Positions 39,364-50,270 of a stretch of 64,000 nucleotides of DNA are shown here, piece after piece. The position numbers and the translations under genes are program-made. The notes under the pieces were generated by a model. The model was given only the letters and a program-made list of their open reading frames with translations. It was not told the origin of the DNA and searched no databases. How positions within the stretch are numbered: position 1 is the first letter of the stretch; every line of letters begins with the position of its first letter. Source of the DNA: Streptoalloteichus tenebrarius (GTDB lineage Bacteria; Actinomycetota; Actinomycetes; Mycobacteriales; Pseudonocardiaceae); NCBI RefSeq assembly GCF_024171885.1, contig NZ_JAMTCP010000021.1:47038-111037 (forward strand). The letters are read 5' to 3'.

Positions 39364-39930
39364 GTGAGCACCCACGACGAGGAGCCAGCGCGCACCGCGC
39401 CGATCTTCGAGCCGGAGCCGCGCCCGCTGGGCTGGACCGCCGGCGCGGACCTCGGCCTGCTGGTCCTGCGGCTGGTGCTCGGCGGCACGTTCGTCGCGCA
39501 CGGCGCGCAGAAGCTCTTCGGCGCCTTCGACGGCCCCGGCATCGCCGGCTTCGCCCAGTACCTGGACGCGCTCGGCTTCCGGCAGACCACCCTGATGGCC
39601 TGGGTGACCGGCCTGACCGAGTTCGTCGGCGGTGTCCTGGTGGTGTTGGGCCTGCTCACCCCGCTGGCCGCGGCCGGCCTGCTCGGCGTGATGATCAGCA
39701 GCGTGGCGGTGAAGTGGCCCAACGGGTTCTTCACCGGCACGGGTCAGGGGTTCGAACTCGACCTGGTGCTGGCCGCCGCGGCCGCCTGCCTGCTGCTGGC
39801 CGGCCCCGGGCGCGCGGCCGTGGACACGGGGCGGGTGTGGATGCGCCGCCCGCTGATCAGCGGCCTGCCGTTCCTGGTGCTCGCCGTCGGCGCCGCGGTC
39901 CTCGTCCTGCTGATGGTGCGCGACCGCTGA
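39364..39930 (+). CDS. DoxX-family membrane protein
   Basis: 188 aa. A cytosolic N-terminus of about 35 residues is followed by the DoxX signature LRLVLGGTFVAHGAQKLFGAFDGPG and four membrane segments. It matches Rv3005c, reported as the DoxX member of a mycobacterial membrane complex with superoxide dismutase and SseA that handles oxidative stress. sodA and sseA are not nearby here, so that partnership is inference. GTG 39364 directly follows a -10 box. Confidence 0.85.
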   Translation: MSTHDEEPARTAPIFEPEPRPLGWTAGADLGLLVLRLVLGGTFVAHGAQKLFGAFDGPGIAGFAQYLDALGFRQTTLMAWVTGLTEFVGGVLVVLGLLTPLAAAGLLGVMISSVAVKWPNGFFTGTGQGFELDLVLAAAAACLLLAGPGRAAVDTGRVWMRRPLISGLPFLVLAVGAAVLVLLMVRDR

Positions 39931-40051
39931 TCCGGCGCCCACGACCGCCCACGACCGCCCGCGACGTCGTCCGGCGACCACCGAAGGGCCGACAGGTGAC
40001 GGGTCACGGGTGACTCCGGTCAACGACGTGGCGTGACCGGTCGCCGTGACG

Positions 40052-40099
40052 ACGCGTCCCGCCCACGCGACGCGAGGTGCGTGCGCGGGCGGGACGCGT
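40052..40099. terminator. bidirectional hairpin between DoxX gene and ilvD
   Basis: ACGCGTCCCGCCC (40052-40064) pairs perfectly with 40087-40099. It is 14 nt beyond the ilvD stop and serves both convergent genes. Confidence 0.7.
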
Positions 40100-40113
40100 G
40101 GAAACGGTGTGGA

Positions 40114-41958
40114 TCACAGGTTCGGGTTGCGGACGGCGCCGGTCGCGGCCGAGGTGGCGAGCTTGGCGTAGGCGCGCAGGGCGAGCGAGACCTGGCGCTG
40201 GCGGTCCCTGGGCTGCCACGGCCGCTCGGCGGCCTCCATCTTCGCGCGCCGCTCCGCCAGCACCGCGTCGTCGACGAGCAGCGCCAGCCGCCGCTCGCGG
40301 ACGTCGATGAGGATCTCGTCGCCGTCCTCGACCAGCCCGATCGCCCCGCCCGCCGCGGCCTCCGGCGAGACGTGCCCCACGGAGATCCCGGACGAGCCGC
40401 CGGAGAACCGGCCGTCGGTGATCAACGCGCACACCCTGCCCAGGCCGGCGCCCTTGAGGAACGCGGTGGGGTGCAGCATCTCCTGCATGCCGGGGCCGCC
40501 GGCCGGCCCCTCGTACCGCACCACCAGCACCTCGCCGGGCTGGATCTCGCGGTTGAGGATCACCGACACGGCCTGCTCCTGGCTCTCCACCACCCGGGCC
40601 GGGCCCCGGAAGTGCCACAGCTCCTCCGGGATGCCCGCGGTCTTGATGACCGCGCCGTCCTCGGCCAGGTTGCCGTACAGCACCGCCAGTCCGCCGTCGG
40701 CGGTGTAGGCGTGCGCGGCGTCCCTGATGCAGCCGCCGGCCGCGTCGGTGTCCAAAGAGGACCAACGGTTGGTGGAGGAGAACGCCTGGGTGGTGCGGAC
40801 CCCGCCCGGCGCGGCGTGGAAGAGCTCCACCGCCTCGGGCGACGGCGACCCGCCCCGGACGTCCCACGTGGACAGCCACTCGGCCAGCGACGGGCTGTGC
40901 ACGGCGTGCACGTCCCGGTGCAGCAGGCCGGCCCTGTCCAGCTCGCCGAGGATCGCCGGGATGCCGCCGGCCCGGTGCACGTCCTCCATGTGGTAGTCGG
41001 AGTTCGGGCTGACCTTGCTCAGGCACGGCACCCTGCGGCTGATCGCGTCGATGTCGGCGAGGGTGAAGTCGACCTCGCCCTCCCGCGCGGCGGCGAGGAT
41101 GTGCAGCACCGTGTTCGTGGAGCCGCCCATCGCCATGTCCAGCGCCATCGCGTTCTCGAACGCCTTGCGGTCGGCGATCGAGCGGGGCAGCGCCGAGGCG
41201 TCGTCGTGCTCGTACCAGCGCCGGGCCAGCTCGACCACGAGCGAGCCGGCGCGCAGGAACAGGTCCCGCCGCGCGGCGTGCGTGGCCAGGGTCGAGCCGT
41301 TGCCGGGCAGCGCCAGCCCGAGCGCCTCGGTGAGGCAGTTCATCGAGTTGGCGGTGAACATGCCGGAGCAGGAGCCGCAGGTCGGGCAGGCCGAGCGCTC
41401 GACCTCGGCGAGTCCGGCGTCGTCGACCTGGTCGTTGGCCGAGGCGGAGATCGCGGTGATGAGGTCGGTCGGCGCGTGCGCCACGCCGTCCACCACGACC
41501 GCCTTGCCAGCCTCCATCGGGCCGCCGGAGACGAACACGGTCGGGATGTTCAGCCGCATCGCGGCGTTGAGCATGCCCGGCGTGATCTTGTCGCAGTTGG
41601 AGATGCACACCAGCGCGTCCGCCTGGTGCGCGTTGACCATGTACTCCACCGAGTCGGCGATGATCTCGCGCGAGGGCAGGGAGTAGAGCATGCCGCCGTG
41701 GCCCATGGCGATGCCGTCGTCCACCGCGATGGTGTGGAACTCGCGGGGCACGCCGCCGGCCTCCCGCACCGCGCCGGCCACCAGCTCCCCGAGGTCGCGG
41801 AGGTGCACGTGCCCCGGCACGAACTGGGTGTAGGAGTTGGCGATGGCCACGATCGGCTTGCCGAAGTCGCTGTCGGTCATGCCGGTGGCACGCCACAGCG
41901 CGCGGGCGCCGGCGGCGTTACGGCCGTGGGTGGTGGAGCGGGAGCGCAGCGCGGGCAC
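40114..41958 (-). CDS. ilvD: dihydroxyacid dehydratase
   Basis: 614 aa, the long E. coli-like form. It dehydrates dihydroxy-isovalerate and dihydroxy-methylvalerate in valine and isoleucine synthesis. Iron-sulfur cysteines are present in [11 protein letters not shown] and [18 protein letters not shown], with GGSTNTVLH and [10 protein letters not shown] conserved. GTG 41958 has GGAGGAG just upstream. It is separate from the ilvB operon and transcribed in the opposite direction, with the PH-domain gene upstream of it. Confidence 0.95.
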   Translation of the reverse strand: MPALRSRSTTHGRNAAGARALWRATGMTDSDFGKPIVAIANSYTQFVPGHVHLRDLGELVAGAVREAGGVPREFHTIAVDDGIAMGHGGMLYSLPSREIIADSVEYMVNAHQADALVCISNCDKITPGMLNAAMRLNIPTVFVSGGPMEAGKAVVVDGVAHAPTDLITAISASANDQVDDAGLAEVERSACPTCGSCSGMFTANSMNCLTEALGLALPGNGSTLATHAARRDLFLRAGSLVVELARRWYEHDDASALPRSIADRKAFENAMALDMAMGGSTNTVLHILAAAREGEVDFTLADIDAISRRVPCLSKVSPNSDYHMEDVHRAGGIPAILGELDRAGLLHRDVHAVHSPSLAEWLSTWDVRGGSPSPEAVELFHAAPGGVRTTQAFSSTNRWSSLDTDAAGGCIRDAAHAYTADGGLAVLYGNLAEDGAVIKTAGIPEELWHFRGPARVVESQEQAVSVILNREIQPGEVLVVRYEGPAGGPGMQEMLHPTAFLKGAGLGRVCALITDGRFSGGSSGISVGHVSPEAAAGGAIGLVEDGDEILIDVRERRLALLVDDAVLAERRAKMEAAERPWQPRDRQRQVSLALRAYAKLATSAATGAVRNPNL

Positions 41959-42008
41959 GGCTCCTCCTGGAGCTGTCGCTGGTGTGCCGGCCGCGGGGTG
42001 GGGTGGAC

Positions 42009-42728
42009 TCAGGCGTCCTCGCGGGAACGGGTTTCTCCGTCCGCGCCGGTCCCCGCGTCCGCGGCCGGGGCGTCGGCGGCCTTCGGGGTCGCCGAAGGGT
42101 CCTCACCAACGGTAGCCGACGCCGCCCCCGGACCGGGGAGCCGTCCGCTGATGGTGGCCAGCACCGGGATGTGCCGGGCGCGCACCGAGGGCAGGGGCAC
42201 CTCGGTCTCGTCGCGCAGCACGGCGCTCACGACGGAGCGCTCGGACAGCCGCAGCGAGACGATGTCGTCCCACCGCAGACGCCGGGTGCGGAACATCTCA
42301 CGCACCACGATCTCGTCGGGGCGCACGACGGTGCGCACGCGCCACCACCACACGAGCAGCGCGAGCGGGACGAGGTAGACGACCTGGAGGCCGGGAGCGC
42401 CCCAGGCGACCGGCGTCACGCAGACCGCGAGGAAGAGGATGACGAACACGCCGATCGGGCTCACGCGGAACACCGCGTGCGGGGCGGGCCCGGCGGCGGG
42501 CTCCCGGGGCTCCCGCGCGGGCGCGCCAGGGGTGGCCTGGCCGGTGTCGGCCCCTGGCCCCGGCGCGGGCTGGCCGGCGGTGGCGTCGACCGCGCCGTTC
42601 CGGTGGCTCCGGCCGTGCGGGCCGACCGGGCCGGTCTGGCCGGTCTGACCGGCGGCCGGCGCGGCGCCGGGCGCCCCGTCGGCCCGGGGCCCGGTGGGGT
42701 CCTGCTGCGGAGTGGCGGCTTCGCTCAC
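42009..42728 (-). CDS. membrane protein with bacterial PH domain (Rv3004/Cfp6-like)
   Basis: 239 aa. A long Pro/Ala/Gly-rich N-terminus (about 75 residues) precedes two membrane segments ([15 protein letters not shown] and [14 protein letters not shown]). A bPH-type domain follows: [35 protein letters not shown], ending [12 protein letters not shown]. The position next to ilvB matches Rv3004 (Cfp6). Function unknown. GTG 42728 is the preferred start, but ATG 42749 is open and neither has a strong ribosome binding site. Confidence 0.7.
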   Translation of the reverse strand: MSEAATPQQDPTGPRADGAPGAAPAAGQTGQTGPVGPHGRSHRNGAVDATAGQPAPGPGADTGQATPGAPAREPREPAAGPAPHAVFRVSPIGVFVILFLAVCVTPVAWGAPGLQVVYLVPLALLVWWWRVRTVVRPDEIVVREMFRTRRLRWDDIVSLRLSERSVVSAVLRDETEVPLPSVRARHIPVLATISGRLPGPGAASATVGEDPSATPKAADAPAADAGTGADGETRSREDA

Positions 42729-42870
42729 GTCCCGAATGGTCCCACCCATCCCGTTCACCGGTGACGTCGACCCGGCGGGCCAGTGGGCGGCGGCACACCC
42801 TGTCACCTGCCAGGATGGCGTCGGCGGTCCCCCGGATGTGTCCATTTCCTGGGACGATCGTTCCGCAGTG

Positions 42871-42900
42871 TTGACGCTCCGCCGGACGTGGGGCTAACGT
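42871..42900 (+). promoter_or_regulatory. promoter of the ilvB leader
   Basis: TTGACG (42871-42876), 18-nt spacer, TAACGT (42895-42900). The leader peptide GTG is 7 nt after the -10, so the leader transcript is leaderless. Confidence 0.7.
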
Positions 42901-42907
42901 CGGGGCC

Positions 42908-42961
42908 GTGCTGCGACTGACCGACCTCCTTCTCGTAATTTCCAGGCGCGTCGACGCCTAG
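42908..42961 (+). CDS. leader peptide of the ilvB attenuator
   Basis: A 17-codon frame encodes [17 protein letters not shown], ending TAG. Five adjacent branched-chain codons (Leu-Leu-Leu-Val-Ile, 42926-42940) are the control codons. It is read directly from the start of the transcript. A 14-bp inverted repeat begins 3 nt after the Ile codon (42944-42957 with 42974-42987) and a T-run hairpin follows. The arrangement fits the branched-chain attenuators predicted upstream of ilvB in actinobacteria. Confidence 0.78.
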   Translation: MLRLTDLLLVISRRVDA

Positions 42962-43028
42962 GGATTACACGCAGCGTCGACGCGCCTGACCCTCGTACGG
43001 CCCACCTTCGGGCTGGCGAGGGTTTTTT
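42944..43028 (+). promoter_or_regulatory. attenuator of ilvB: paired hairpins and intrinsic terminator
   Basis: First hairpin: AGGCGCGTCGACGC (42944-42957) with its complement at 42974-42987. Terminator: ACCCTCG (42989-42995) with CGAGGGT (43017-43023), an inner GCCC/GGGC pair, and six T (43023-43028). The two stems abut rather than overlap, so how they switch is not clear from pairing alone. Confidence 0.72.
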
Positions 43029-43068
43029 CGTGCCCGGATCCCTTCCCCGACCCACGAAGGCAGCCCCC

Positions 43069-44919
43069 ATGACCAGCGCCACCCCGCGTCCGGCCCCGGC
43101 GCCCAAGCCGGCCTCACCCGGGCCAGCCCACCCCCGGCCGGTGCCGCCCCGACCGACCCCGCCCAGCGGCGCCCCGGTCCGCGTGACCGGCGCGCAGTCC
43201 CTCGTCCGCTCCCTTGAGGCCGTCGGCTGCGACGTCGTGTTCGGGATCCCCGGCGGCGCGATCATGCCGGCCTACGACGCGCTCCTCGACTCCAGGGGCC
43301 TGCGGCACGTGCTGGTCCGCCACGAGCAGGGCGCCGGCCACGCCGCCACCGGGTACGCGCAGGCCACCGGCAGGGTCGGCGTCTGCGTGGCGACCTCGGG
43401 CCCCGGGGCGACCAACCTGGTCACCCCGCTCGCCGACGCGTACATGGACTCGGTCCCGGTGGTCGCCATCACCGGCCAGGTCGCGCAGTCGCTGATCGGC
43501 ACCGACGGCTTCCAGGAAGCCGACATCTGCGGCATCACCATGCCGATCACCAAGCACAACTTCCTGGTCACCGACCCCGCCGACATCCCGCGCACCATCG
43601 CGGAGGCGTTCCACCTGGCCAGCACCGGCCGGCCCGGCCCCGTCCTGGTCGACATCCCCAAGGACGTGCAGCAGGCCGTCACCTCGTTCGTCTGGCCGCC
43701 GGAGATGCGCCTGCCCGGCTACCGGCCGACCACCCGCCCGCACGGCAAGCAGGTGCGGGAGGCCGCCCGGCTCATCGCCACCGCGCGCCGTCCCGTCCTC
43801 TACGTCGGCGGCGGCGTCCTCAAGGCCGACGCGGCGGCGGAGCTGCGGGAGCTGGCCGAGCTGACCGGCATCCCCGTGGTGACCACGCTGATGGCCAGGG
43901 GCGCCTTCCCCGACTCGCACCGGCAGCACCTGGGCATGCCGGGCATGCACGGCACCGTCGCCGCGGTCGCCGCGATGCAGCGTGCCGACCTGCTGGTCGC
44001 GCTCGGCGCGCGCTTCGACGACCGGGTCACCGGCAAGCTCGACTCCTTCGCCCCCGAGGCGACGGTCGTGCACGCCGACATCGACCCCGCCGAGATCTCC
44101 AAGAACCGCAGGGCCGACGTGCCGATCGTGGGCGACTGCAAGGAGGTCGTCGCCGAGCTGACCGAGGCGGTCAGGGCCGAGCTGGAGCGGACGGGCGCGC
44201 CCGACCTCGCCGAGTGGTGGGCGCAGCTCGACCACTGGCGGCAGACCTTCCCGCTGGGCTACGACTGGCCGGCCGACGGCACGCTGTCGCCGCAGTACGT
44301 CATCGAGCGGATCGGCGCGCTGGTCGGGCCCGACGCGGTCTACGCGGCCGGCGTCGGCCAGCACCAGATGTGGGCCGCGCAGTTCGTCCGGTACGAGAAC
44401 CCGCGCAGCTTCGTCAACTCCGGCGGCCTGGGCACGATGGGCTTCGCCGTGCCGGGCGCGATGGGCGCCAAGGTCGGCCGGCCCGACCTCCCGGTGTGGG
44501 CCATCGACGGCGACGGCTGTTTCCAGATGACCAACCAGGAACTGGCCACCTGCGCCATCGAGAACATCCCGATCAAGGTCGCCGTCATCAACAACGGCAA
44601 CCTGGGCATGGTCCGCCAGTGGCAGACCCTGTTCTACGACCAGCGCTACTCGCAGACCGACCTGGGCACCCACAAGCACCGCATCCCGGACTTCGTCCTG
44701 CTGGCCGAGGCGCTCGGCTGCGTCGGGCTGCGCGCCGAGTCGCGGGACGAGGTCGACGAGGTGGTCAGGAAGGCCATGGAGATCAACGACCGCCCGGTGG
44801 TCATCGACTTCGTCGTCGGCAAGGACGCCCAGGTGTGGCCGATGGTCGCGGCCGGCACCGGCAACGACGAGATCATGGCCGCCAGGGGCATCCGCCCGCT
44901 CTTCGACGACGCCGAGTGA
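43069..44919 (+). CDS. ilvB: acetolactate synthase large (catalytic) subunit
   Basis: 616 aa. A Pro/Ala-rich N-terminal extension of about 40 residues precedes the three-domain ThDP enzyme. It has the catalytic Glu in [17 protein letters not shown]/ThDP central domain motifs ([24 protein letters not shown]) and the ThDP site [14 protein letters not shown] followed by NNGNLGMV. It makes acetolactate and acetohydroxybutyrate, the first step to valine, leucine and isoleucine. The gene lies 40 nt after the attenuator terminator. Confidence 0.95.
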   Translation: MTSATPRPAPAPKPASPGPAHPRPVPPRPTPPSGAPVRVTGAQSLVRSLEAVGCDVVFGIPGGAIMPAYDALLDSRGLRHVLVRHEQGAGHAATGYAQATGRVGVCVATSGPGATNLVTPLADAYMDSVPVVAITGQVAQSLIGTDGFQEADICGITMPITKHNFLVTDPADIPRTIAEAFHLASTGRPGPVLVDIPKDVQQAVTSFVWPPEMRLPGYRPTTRPHGKQVREAARLIATARRPVLYVGGGVLKADAAAELRELAELTGIPVVTTLMARGAFPDSHRQHLGMPGMHGTVAAVAAMQRADLLVALGARFDDRVTGKLDSFAPEATVVHADIDPAEISKNRRADVPIVGDCKEVVAELTEAVRAELERTGAPDLAEWWAQLDHWRQTFPLGYDWPADGTLSPQYVIERIGALVGPDAVYAAGVGQHQMWAAQFVRYENPRSFVNSGGLGTMGFAVPGAMGAKVGRPDLPVWAIDGDGCFQMTNQELATCAIENIPIKVAVINNGNLGMVRQWQTLFYDQRYSQTDLGTHKHRIPDFVLLAEALGCVGLRAESRDEVDEVVRKAMEINDRPVVIDFVVGKDAQVWPMVAAGTGNDEIMAARGIRPLFDDAE

Positions 44920-44994
44920 GCGCCGGATGAGCGGCGACGCGACGCCCGGCGCGCGGGCGAGCAGCGAGACGAGGACGACGGGGGTGGGCGCGTG

Positions 44995-45800
44995 ATGCGC
45001 AGGATCGGTCTGCTGGGCGGGATGAGCTGGGAGTCCACCGCCGTCTACTACCGCCTGCTCAACGAGGGCGCCCGCGAGCGGCTGGGTGGCCTGCACTCCG
45101 CCGACCTGGTGCTGAGGTCGGTGGACTTCGCCGACATCGCCGAGCTCCAGCACGCCTCCGCCTGGGAGGCGCTGGGCGCGACGTTGGCGGCCGAGGCCGC
45201 GGCGCTGGTCGCGGCGGGCGCCGAGGTGCTCGGCATCGCCACCAACACCATGCACCTCGTGGCCCCGCAGATCGCCGCCGCGGCGGGGATCCCGTTGGTG
45301 CACATCGTGGACGTGGTGGGGGAGGCCGCGCGGGCCAGGGGCGTCGACCGGGTCGCGGTGCTCGGCACGGAGTTCACGATGACCTCCTCGCTCTACACCG
45401 AGGGCATGGCGCGACACGGCGTCGAGGTCGTCGTCCCTGACGCGGGGGACCGCCGCGTGGTGCACGACGTGATCTACGACGAGCTGTGCCGGGGCGTGGT
45501 GCTCGACTCCTCCCGCCGGCGGTACGAGGAGATCGTGGCCAGGCTCGCCGACAGGGGCGCCCGCGCCGTCGTGCTCGGGTGCACCGAGATCTCCCTCCTC
45601 CTTGGACAGTCCGAAGTGGAGGGTGTCCCCGTGCTCGACTCGACCGCGTTGCACGCCACCGCCCTTCTCGACGCGGCCCTTCTCGACGCCGCGCTCCTCG
45701 ACACCGCCGTGCCCGACCCGGCACCGGCGGCGCGCGTCGCCGCGCCGAGGCTCACCCCCGTCCCCGACCCGCTCGCCGAGACCCGACAGGAGCGCAGCGC

Positions 45801-45804
<4 letters not shown>
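44995..45804 (+). CDS. aspartate/glutamate racemase family protein (YgeA-like)
   Basis: 269 aa. It has the PLP-independent racemase fold (GLLGGMSWESTAVYYRLLNE). The two active-site positions read Thr in ATNTMHLV and Cys in VLGCTEISLLL. Thr/Cys instead of Cys/Cys is also found in E. coli YgeA, which works mainly L to D. The last 50 residues form a tail with three 5-residue repeats (ALLDA, ALLDA, ALLDT) from a 15-bp DNA repeat at 45661-45705. It sits inside the ilvB-ilvN-ilvC operon, overlapping ilvN by 4 nt. Whether it serves that pathway is unknown. Confidence 0.83.
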
Positions 45805-47382
<1,578 letters not shown>

Positions 47383-47400
47383 CCGGCGGCGGGACGGCCC

Positions 47401-47433
47401 GAGGGGGCGGCGGTGGATCACCGCCGCCCCCTC
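47401..47433 (+). terminator. terminator of the ilvB-N-C operon
   Basis: A perfect 15-bp stem (47401-47415 with 47419-47433) and 3-nt loop lie 18 nt after ilvC. Confidence 0.78.
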
Positions 47434-47651
47434 CGCGTCGTGCGCCACGGGAGGGGCCCGGTGTGACGGAACCCGTGTGACGGAACCGGAGACGTCCCAG
47501 GTGGGACGGGGTGTTCCCCCGGTGGATAGACTCACGGCCTCACGCAGGGGCACAGCGCGGTGACCCGTGTGATCGCGGGTCGGCCGCGCCCGGTGTCGAG
47601 CGCGCGCCCCCGCACCCGAGCGCACGCATCGCCTGATCCAGGAGCGAACCC

Positions 47652-49250
47652 GTGACCAACGCCAGCCGCCCCGTCGTCCTGATCGCCGAGAAGCTCGCGC
47701 CGTCGGTGCTCTCGGTGTTCGGGGACGAGGTCGAGGTCCGTCATGTCGACGGCACCGACCGACCGGCCCTGCTCACCGCGGTCGCCGAGGCCGACGCCCT
47801 GCTCGTCCGCTCGGCCACCCGGGTGGACGCCGAGGTGCTCGACGCCGGCAAGCGGCTCAAGGTCGTCGCCAGGGCGGGGGTGGGACTGGACAACGTCGAG
47901 GTGCCCGCCGCCACCGAGCGCGGCGTGATGGTGGTCAACGCCCCCACCTCCAACATCGTCTCCGCCGCCGAGCACGCGCTCGCGTTGCTGCTCGCGGTCG
48001 CCCGCCGGGTGCCGGCCGCCGACGCCAGCCTGCGCGCCGGCGAGTGGAAGCGCAGCGCCTACACCGGTGTGGAGCTGAACGGCAAGACCGTCGGCGTCGT
48101 CGGCCTCGGCAAGATCGGCCAGCTCTTCGCGCAGCGGATCGCCGCCTTCGGCACCACGGTCATCGCCTACGACCCGTACGTGTCGGCCGCGCGCGCCGCG
48201 CAGCTCGGCATCGAGCTGGTGAGCCTCGACGAGCTGCTGGAGCGGGCGGACGCGATCTCCATCCACCTGCCCAAGACCCCGGAGACGCTCGGCCTCATCG
48301 GCGCGGAGCAGCTCGCCCGCTGCCGGAAGGGCGTGCTGATCGTCAACGCCGCCAGGGGCGGGCTGGTCGACGAGGCCGCGCTGGCCGAGGCGGTGCGGTC
48401 CGGCCACGTGGGCGGCGCCGGGATCGACGTGTTCACGAAGGAGCCGTGCACCGACAGCCCGCTGTTCGGCCTGCCGAACGTGGTCGTCACCCCGCACCTG
48501 GGCGCGTCGACGGCCGAGGCCCAGGACAGGGCCGGCACCGACGTGGCCCGGTCGGTGCTGCTGGCCCTGCGGGGCGAGTTCGTGCCGGACGCGGTGAACG
48601 TGCAGAGCGGCGGCGTGGTCAACGAGGAGGTCCGCCCGTACCTGCCGCTGACCCAGAAGCTTGGCGCCGTGTTGTCCGCGCTGACCACGAAGCCGCCGGC
48701 CGCGGTGACCGTGGAGGTGCGTGGCGAGCTGTCCGACGAGGACGTGACGGTGCTGCCGCTGGCCGCCCTGCGCGGGGTGTTCTCCGGCGTGGTGGAGAAC
48801 CAGGTCACCTTCGTCAACGCGCCGAGGCTGGCCGAGGACCTGGGCGTGAAGGTCGAGCTGCGCAAGGAGTCGGAGAGCGCCGACCACCGCAGCCTGGTCC
48901 GGCTGCGGGCCGTGCTGGCCGACGGCGAGACGCTGAGCGTGTCCGGCACCCTCACCGGCCCGCGCCAGGTCGAGAAGCTGGTGGAGATCAACGGGCGGCA
49001 CTTCGACCTGCGGGCCGAGGGGCACGTGCTGCTGCTGGTCTACCCGGAGCGCCCCGCCGTGATGGGCACCGTGGGCACCCTGCTCGGCGAGGCCGGGGTC
49101 AACGTGGAGGCGGCGCAGATCAGTCAGACGACCGACCGGGCCGAGGCGATCATGTTGCTGCGGGTGGACCGGCCGGTGGCCGCCGGCGTGCTGGAGCCGA
49201 TCGGCGCCGCGATCGGCGCGCGCACCGTGCGCGACCTCGCCTTCGACTGA
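47652..49250 (+). CDS. serA: D-3-phosphoglycerate dehydrogenase (long form)
   Basis: 532 aa. First step of serine synthesis. The nucleotide-binding site is VGVVGLGKIGQLFAQRI, and the catalytic residues lie in NAARGGLVDE (Arg), EPCTDSPLF (Glu) and TPHLGASTAEAQ (His). As in the mycobacterial enzyme, an extra substrate-binding (ASB) domain (about 315-455) and a C-terminal ACT domain (YPERPAVMGTVGTLLGEAGVNVEAA) allow serine control. A -10-like TAGACT at 47526-47531 suggests a leader of about 115 nt. It corresponds to Rv2996c. Confidence 0.95.
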   Translation: MTNASRPVVLIAEKLAPSVLSVFGDEVEVRHVDGTDRPALLTAVAEADALLVRSATRVDAEVLDAGKRLKVVARAGVGLDNVEVPAATERGVMVVNAPTSNIVSAAEHALALLLAVARRVPAADASLRAGEWKRSAYTGVELNGKTVGVVGLGKIGQLFAQRIAAFGTTVIAYDPYVSAARAAQLGIELVSLDELLERADAISIHLPKTPETLGLIGAEQLARCRKGVLIVNAARGGLVDEAALAEAVRSGHVGGAGIDVFTKEPCTDSPLFGLPNVVVTPHLGASTAEAQDRAGTDVARSVLLALRGEFVPDAVNVQSGGVVNEEVRPYLPLTQKLGAVLSALTTKPPAAVTVEVRGELSDEDVTVLPLAALRGVFSGVVENQVTFVNAPRLAEDLGVKVELRKESESADHRSLVRLRAVLADGETLSVSGTLTGPRQVEKLVEINGRHFDLRAEGHVLLLVYPERPAVMGTVGTLLGEAGVNVEAAQISQTTDRAEAIMLLRVDRPVAAGVLEPIGAAIGARTVRDLAFD

Positions 49251-49269
49251 GTCCCGCTCCCGGGATTCC

Positions 49270-49306
49270 CGCGTCACCCCGTGCCCGAGCGGCGCGGGGT
49301 GACGCG
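49270..49306 (+). terminator. terminator after serA
   Basis: A 12-bp perfect stem (49270-49281 with 49295-49306) and 13-nt loop begin 20 nt after the stop. Confidence 0.65.
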
Positions 49307-49360
49307 CGTCCGGGGACCGGGCCAACCGTTCGGAGCACGCGCGGGCGGGACGACGTGCCC

Positions 49361-49366
49361 TAACTT
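49361..49366 (+). promoter_or_regulatory. -10 box, leaderless start of membrane protein gene
   Basis: TAACTT, then 7 nt, then ATG 49374. This argues against the longer open frame beginning at 49281. Confidence 0.5.
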
Positions 49367-49373
49367 GGTGATC

Positions 49374-49832
49374 ATGGGGGTCGGGGCCGGGCCGGACGAC
49401 ACGTCGGGCGGGCTCCTCGCGGCCCGCTGGCTGGCCGCGGTGGCCGCGGTCGTGACGGTGCTCGGGTTGTACGTCCTGCCGTGGTGGCCGGGGGAGAGCT
49501 TCCTGGAGTTCCGCGCCGGGTACCTGCTCGGCGGCGCCGACGGGCTTCCTCCGTGGTGGAGTTCCTTTCCCGCCAGCTACTTCTGCTTCGGGTTCGTGCC
49601 GCACACGGTCGCCGTGCTCGTGCCGCCGCTCGTGGTGGCCAGGGCGGACCGGTGGCGGCTGTTGTCGGCGCCCGCCCTGGTCGGCGCCCTCTGGCAGGTG
49701 CTGGCGGTCCGCGGCGCGCCCCTGGTCAACACGACCGGGGCGCCGTACCTGGGCGCCGTGGCGGGGATGCTGCTGGTGATCGCGTGGTGGCTCGGGCGGG
49801 TGGCGGCGCGGCCCGACGGTTGGGGGTTCTGA
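49374..49832 (+). CDS. small membrane protein of unknown function
   Basis: 152 aa with four hydrophobic segments (about residues 15-37, 62-80, 88-105 and 118-136), the first ending in LYVLPWWPGES. No family is recognised. It lies alone between serA and the subtilase gene. The ATG is set by a -10 box immediately upstream. Confidence 0.6.
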   Translation: MGVGAGPDDTSGGLLAARWLAAVAAVVTVLGLYVLPWWPGESFLEFRAGYLLGGADGLPPWWSSFPASYFCFGFVPHTVAVLVPPLVVARADRWRLLSAPALVGALWQVLAVRGAPLVNTTGAPYLGAVAGMLLVIAWWLGRVAARPDGWGF

Positions 49833-50270
49833 CGCCCCGGAGGCCCGTGATCCGTCGCGGTTCTCCCTGACCCCCGCGACTCCCCGGGATCATGGACGGC
49901 CGTCGACGCGGTTGCCCCGTCGCCAGATTGCCGTGCCTGACGCGTTCGCCGCGCTCTTCAGGATTGACACGATCAGACCAATTCGGACGATGACCCGTTC
50001 CGGTCGTGGCGCGGATCGGGGCCGGATCACGGCACACCGCGTATCCAATATCGCGGTCATGTCGGCGTGATCACTCCAATGGAGCAGTACACGGTGGGGT
50101 GAGCCGCGTTAGGTTCCCGCACGAGGCCGGACCAGGTGCCGCGGAGGGCTCGGCACCGCGCCGGCGCTGCCCGGGTGTGGTGCGGATCCGCCGGCCGAGG
50201 GGGAGCGCGTGCCGGTTCGCGCGAGCGGACCGGCGGGCATGGTCGGAGACGGCCTCAGGTGAGGGCAGCA
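49833..50270. other. 438-nt region upstream of the subtilase gene
   Basis: TTGACA (49964-49969) with GACGAT (49986-49991), spacing 16, is the best promoter candidate; it would leave a leader of about 270 nt. Local GC is lower around 49960-50100. No gene is seen. Confidence 0.5.
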
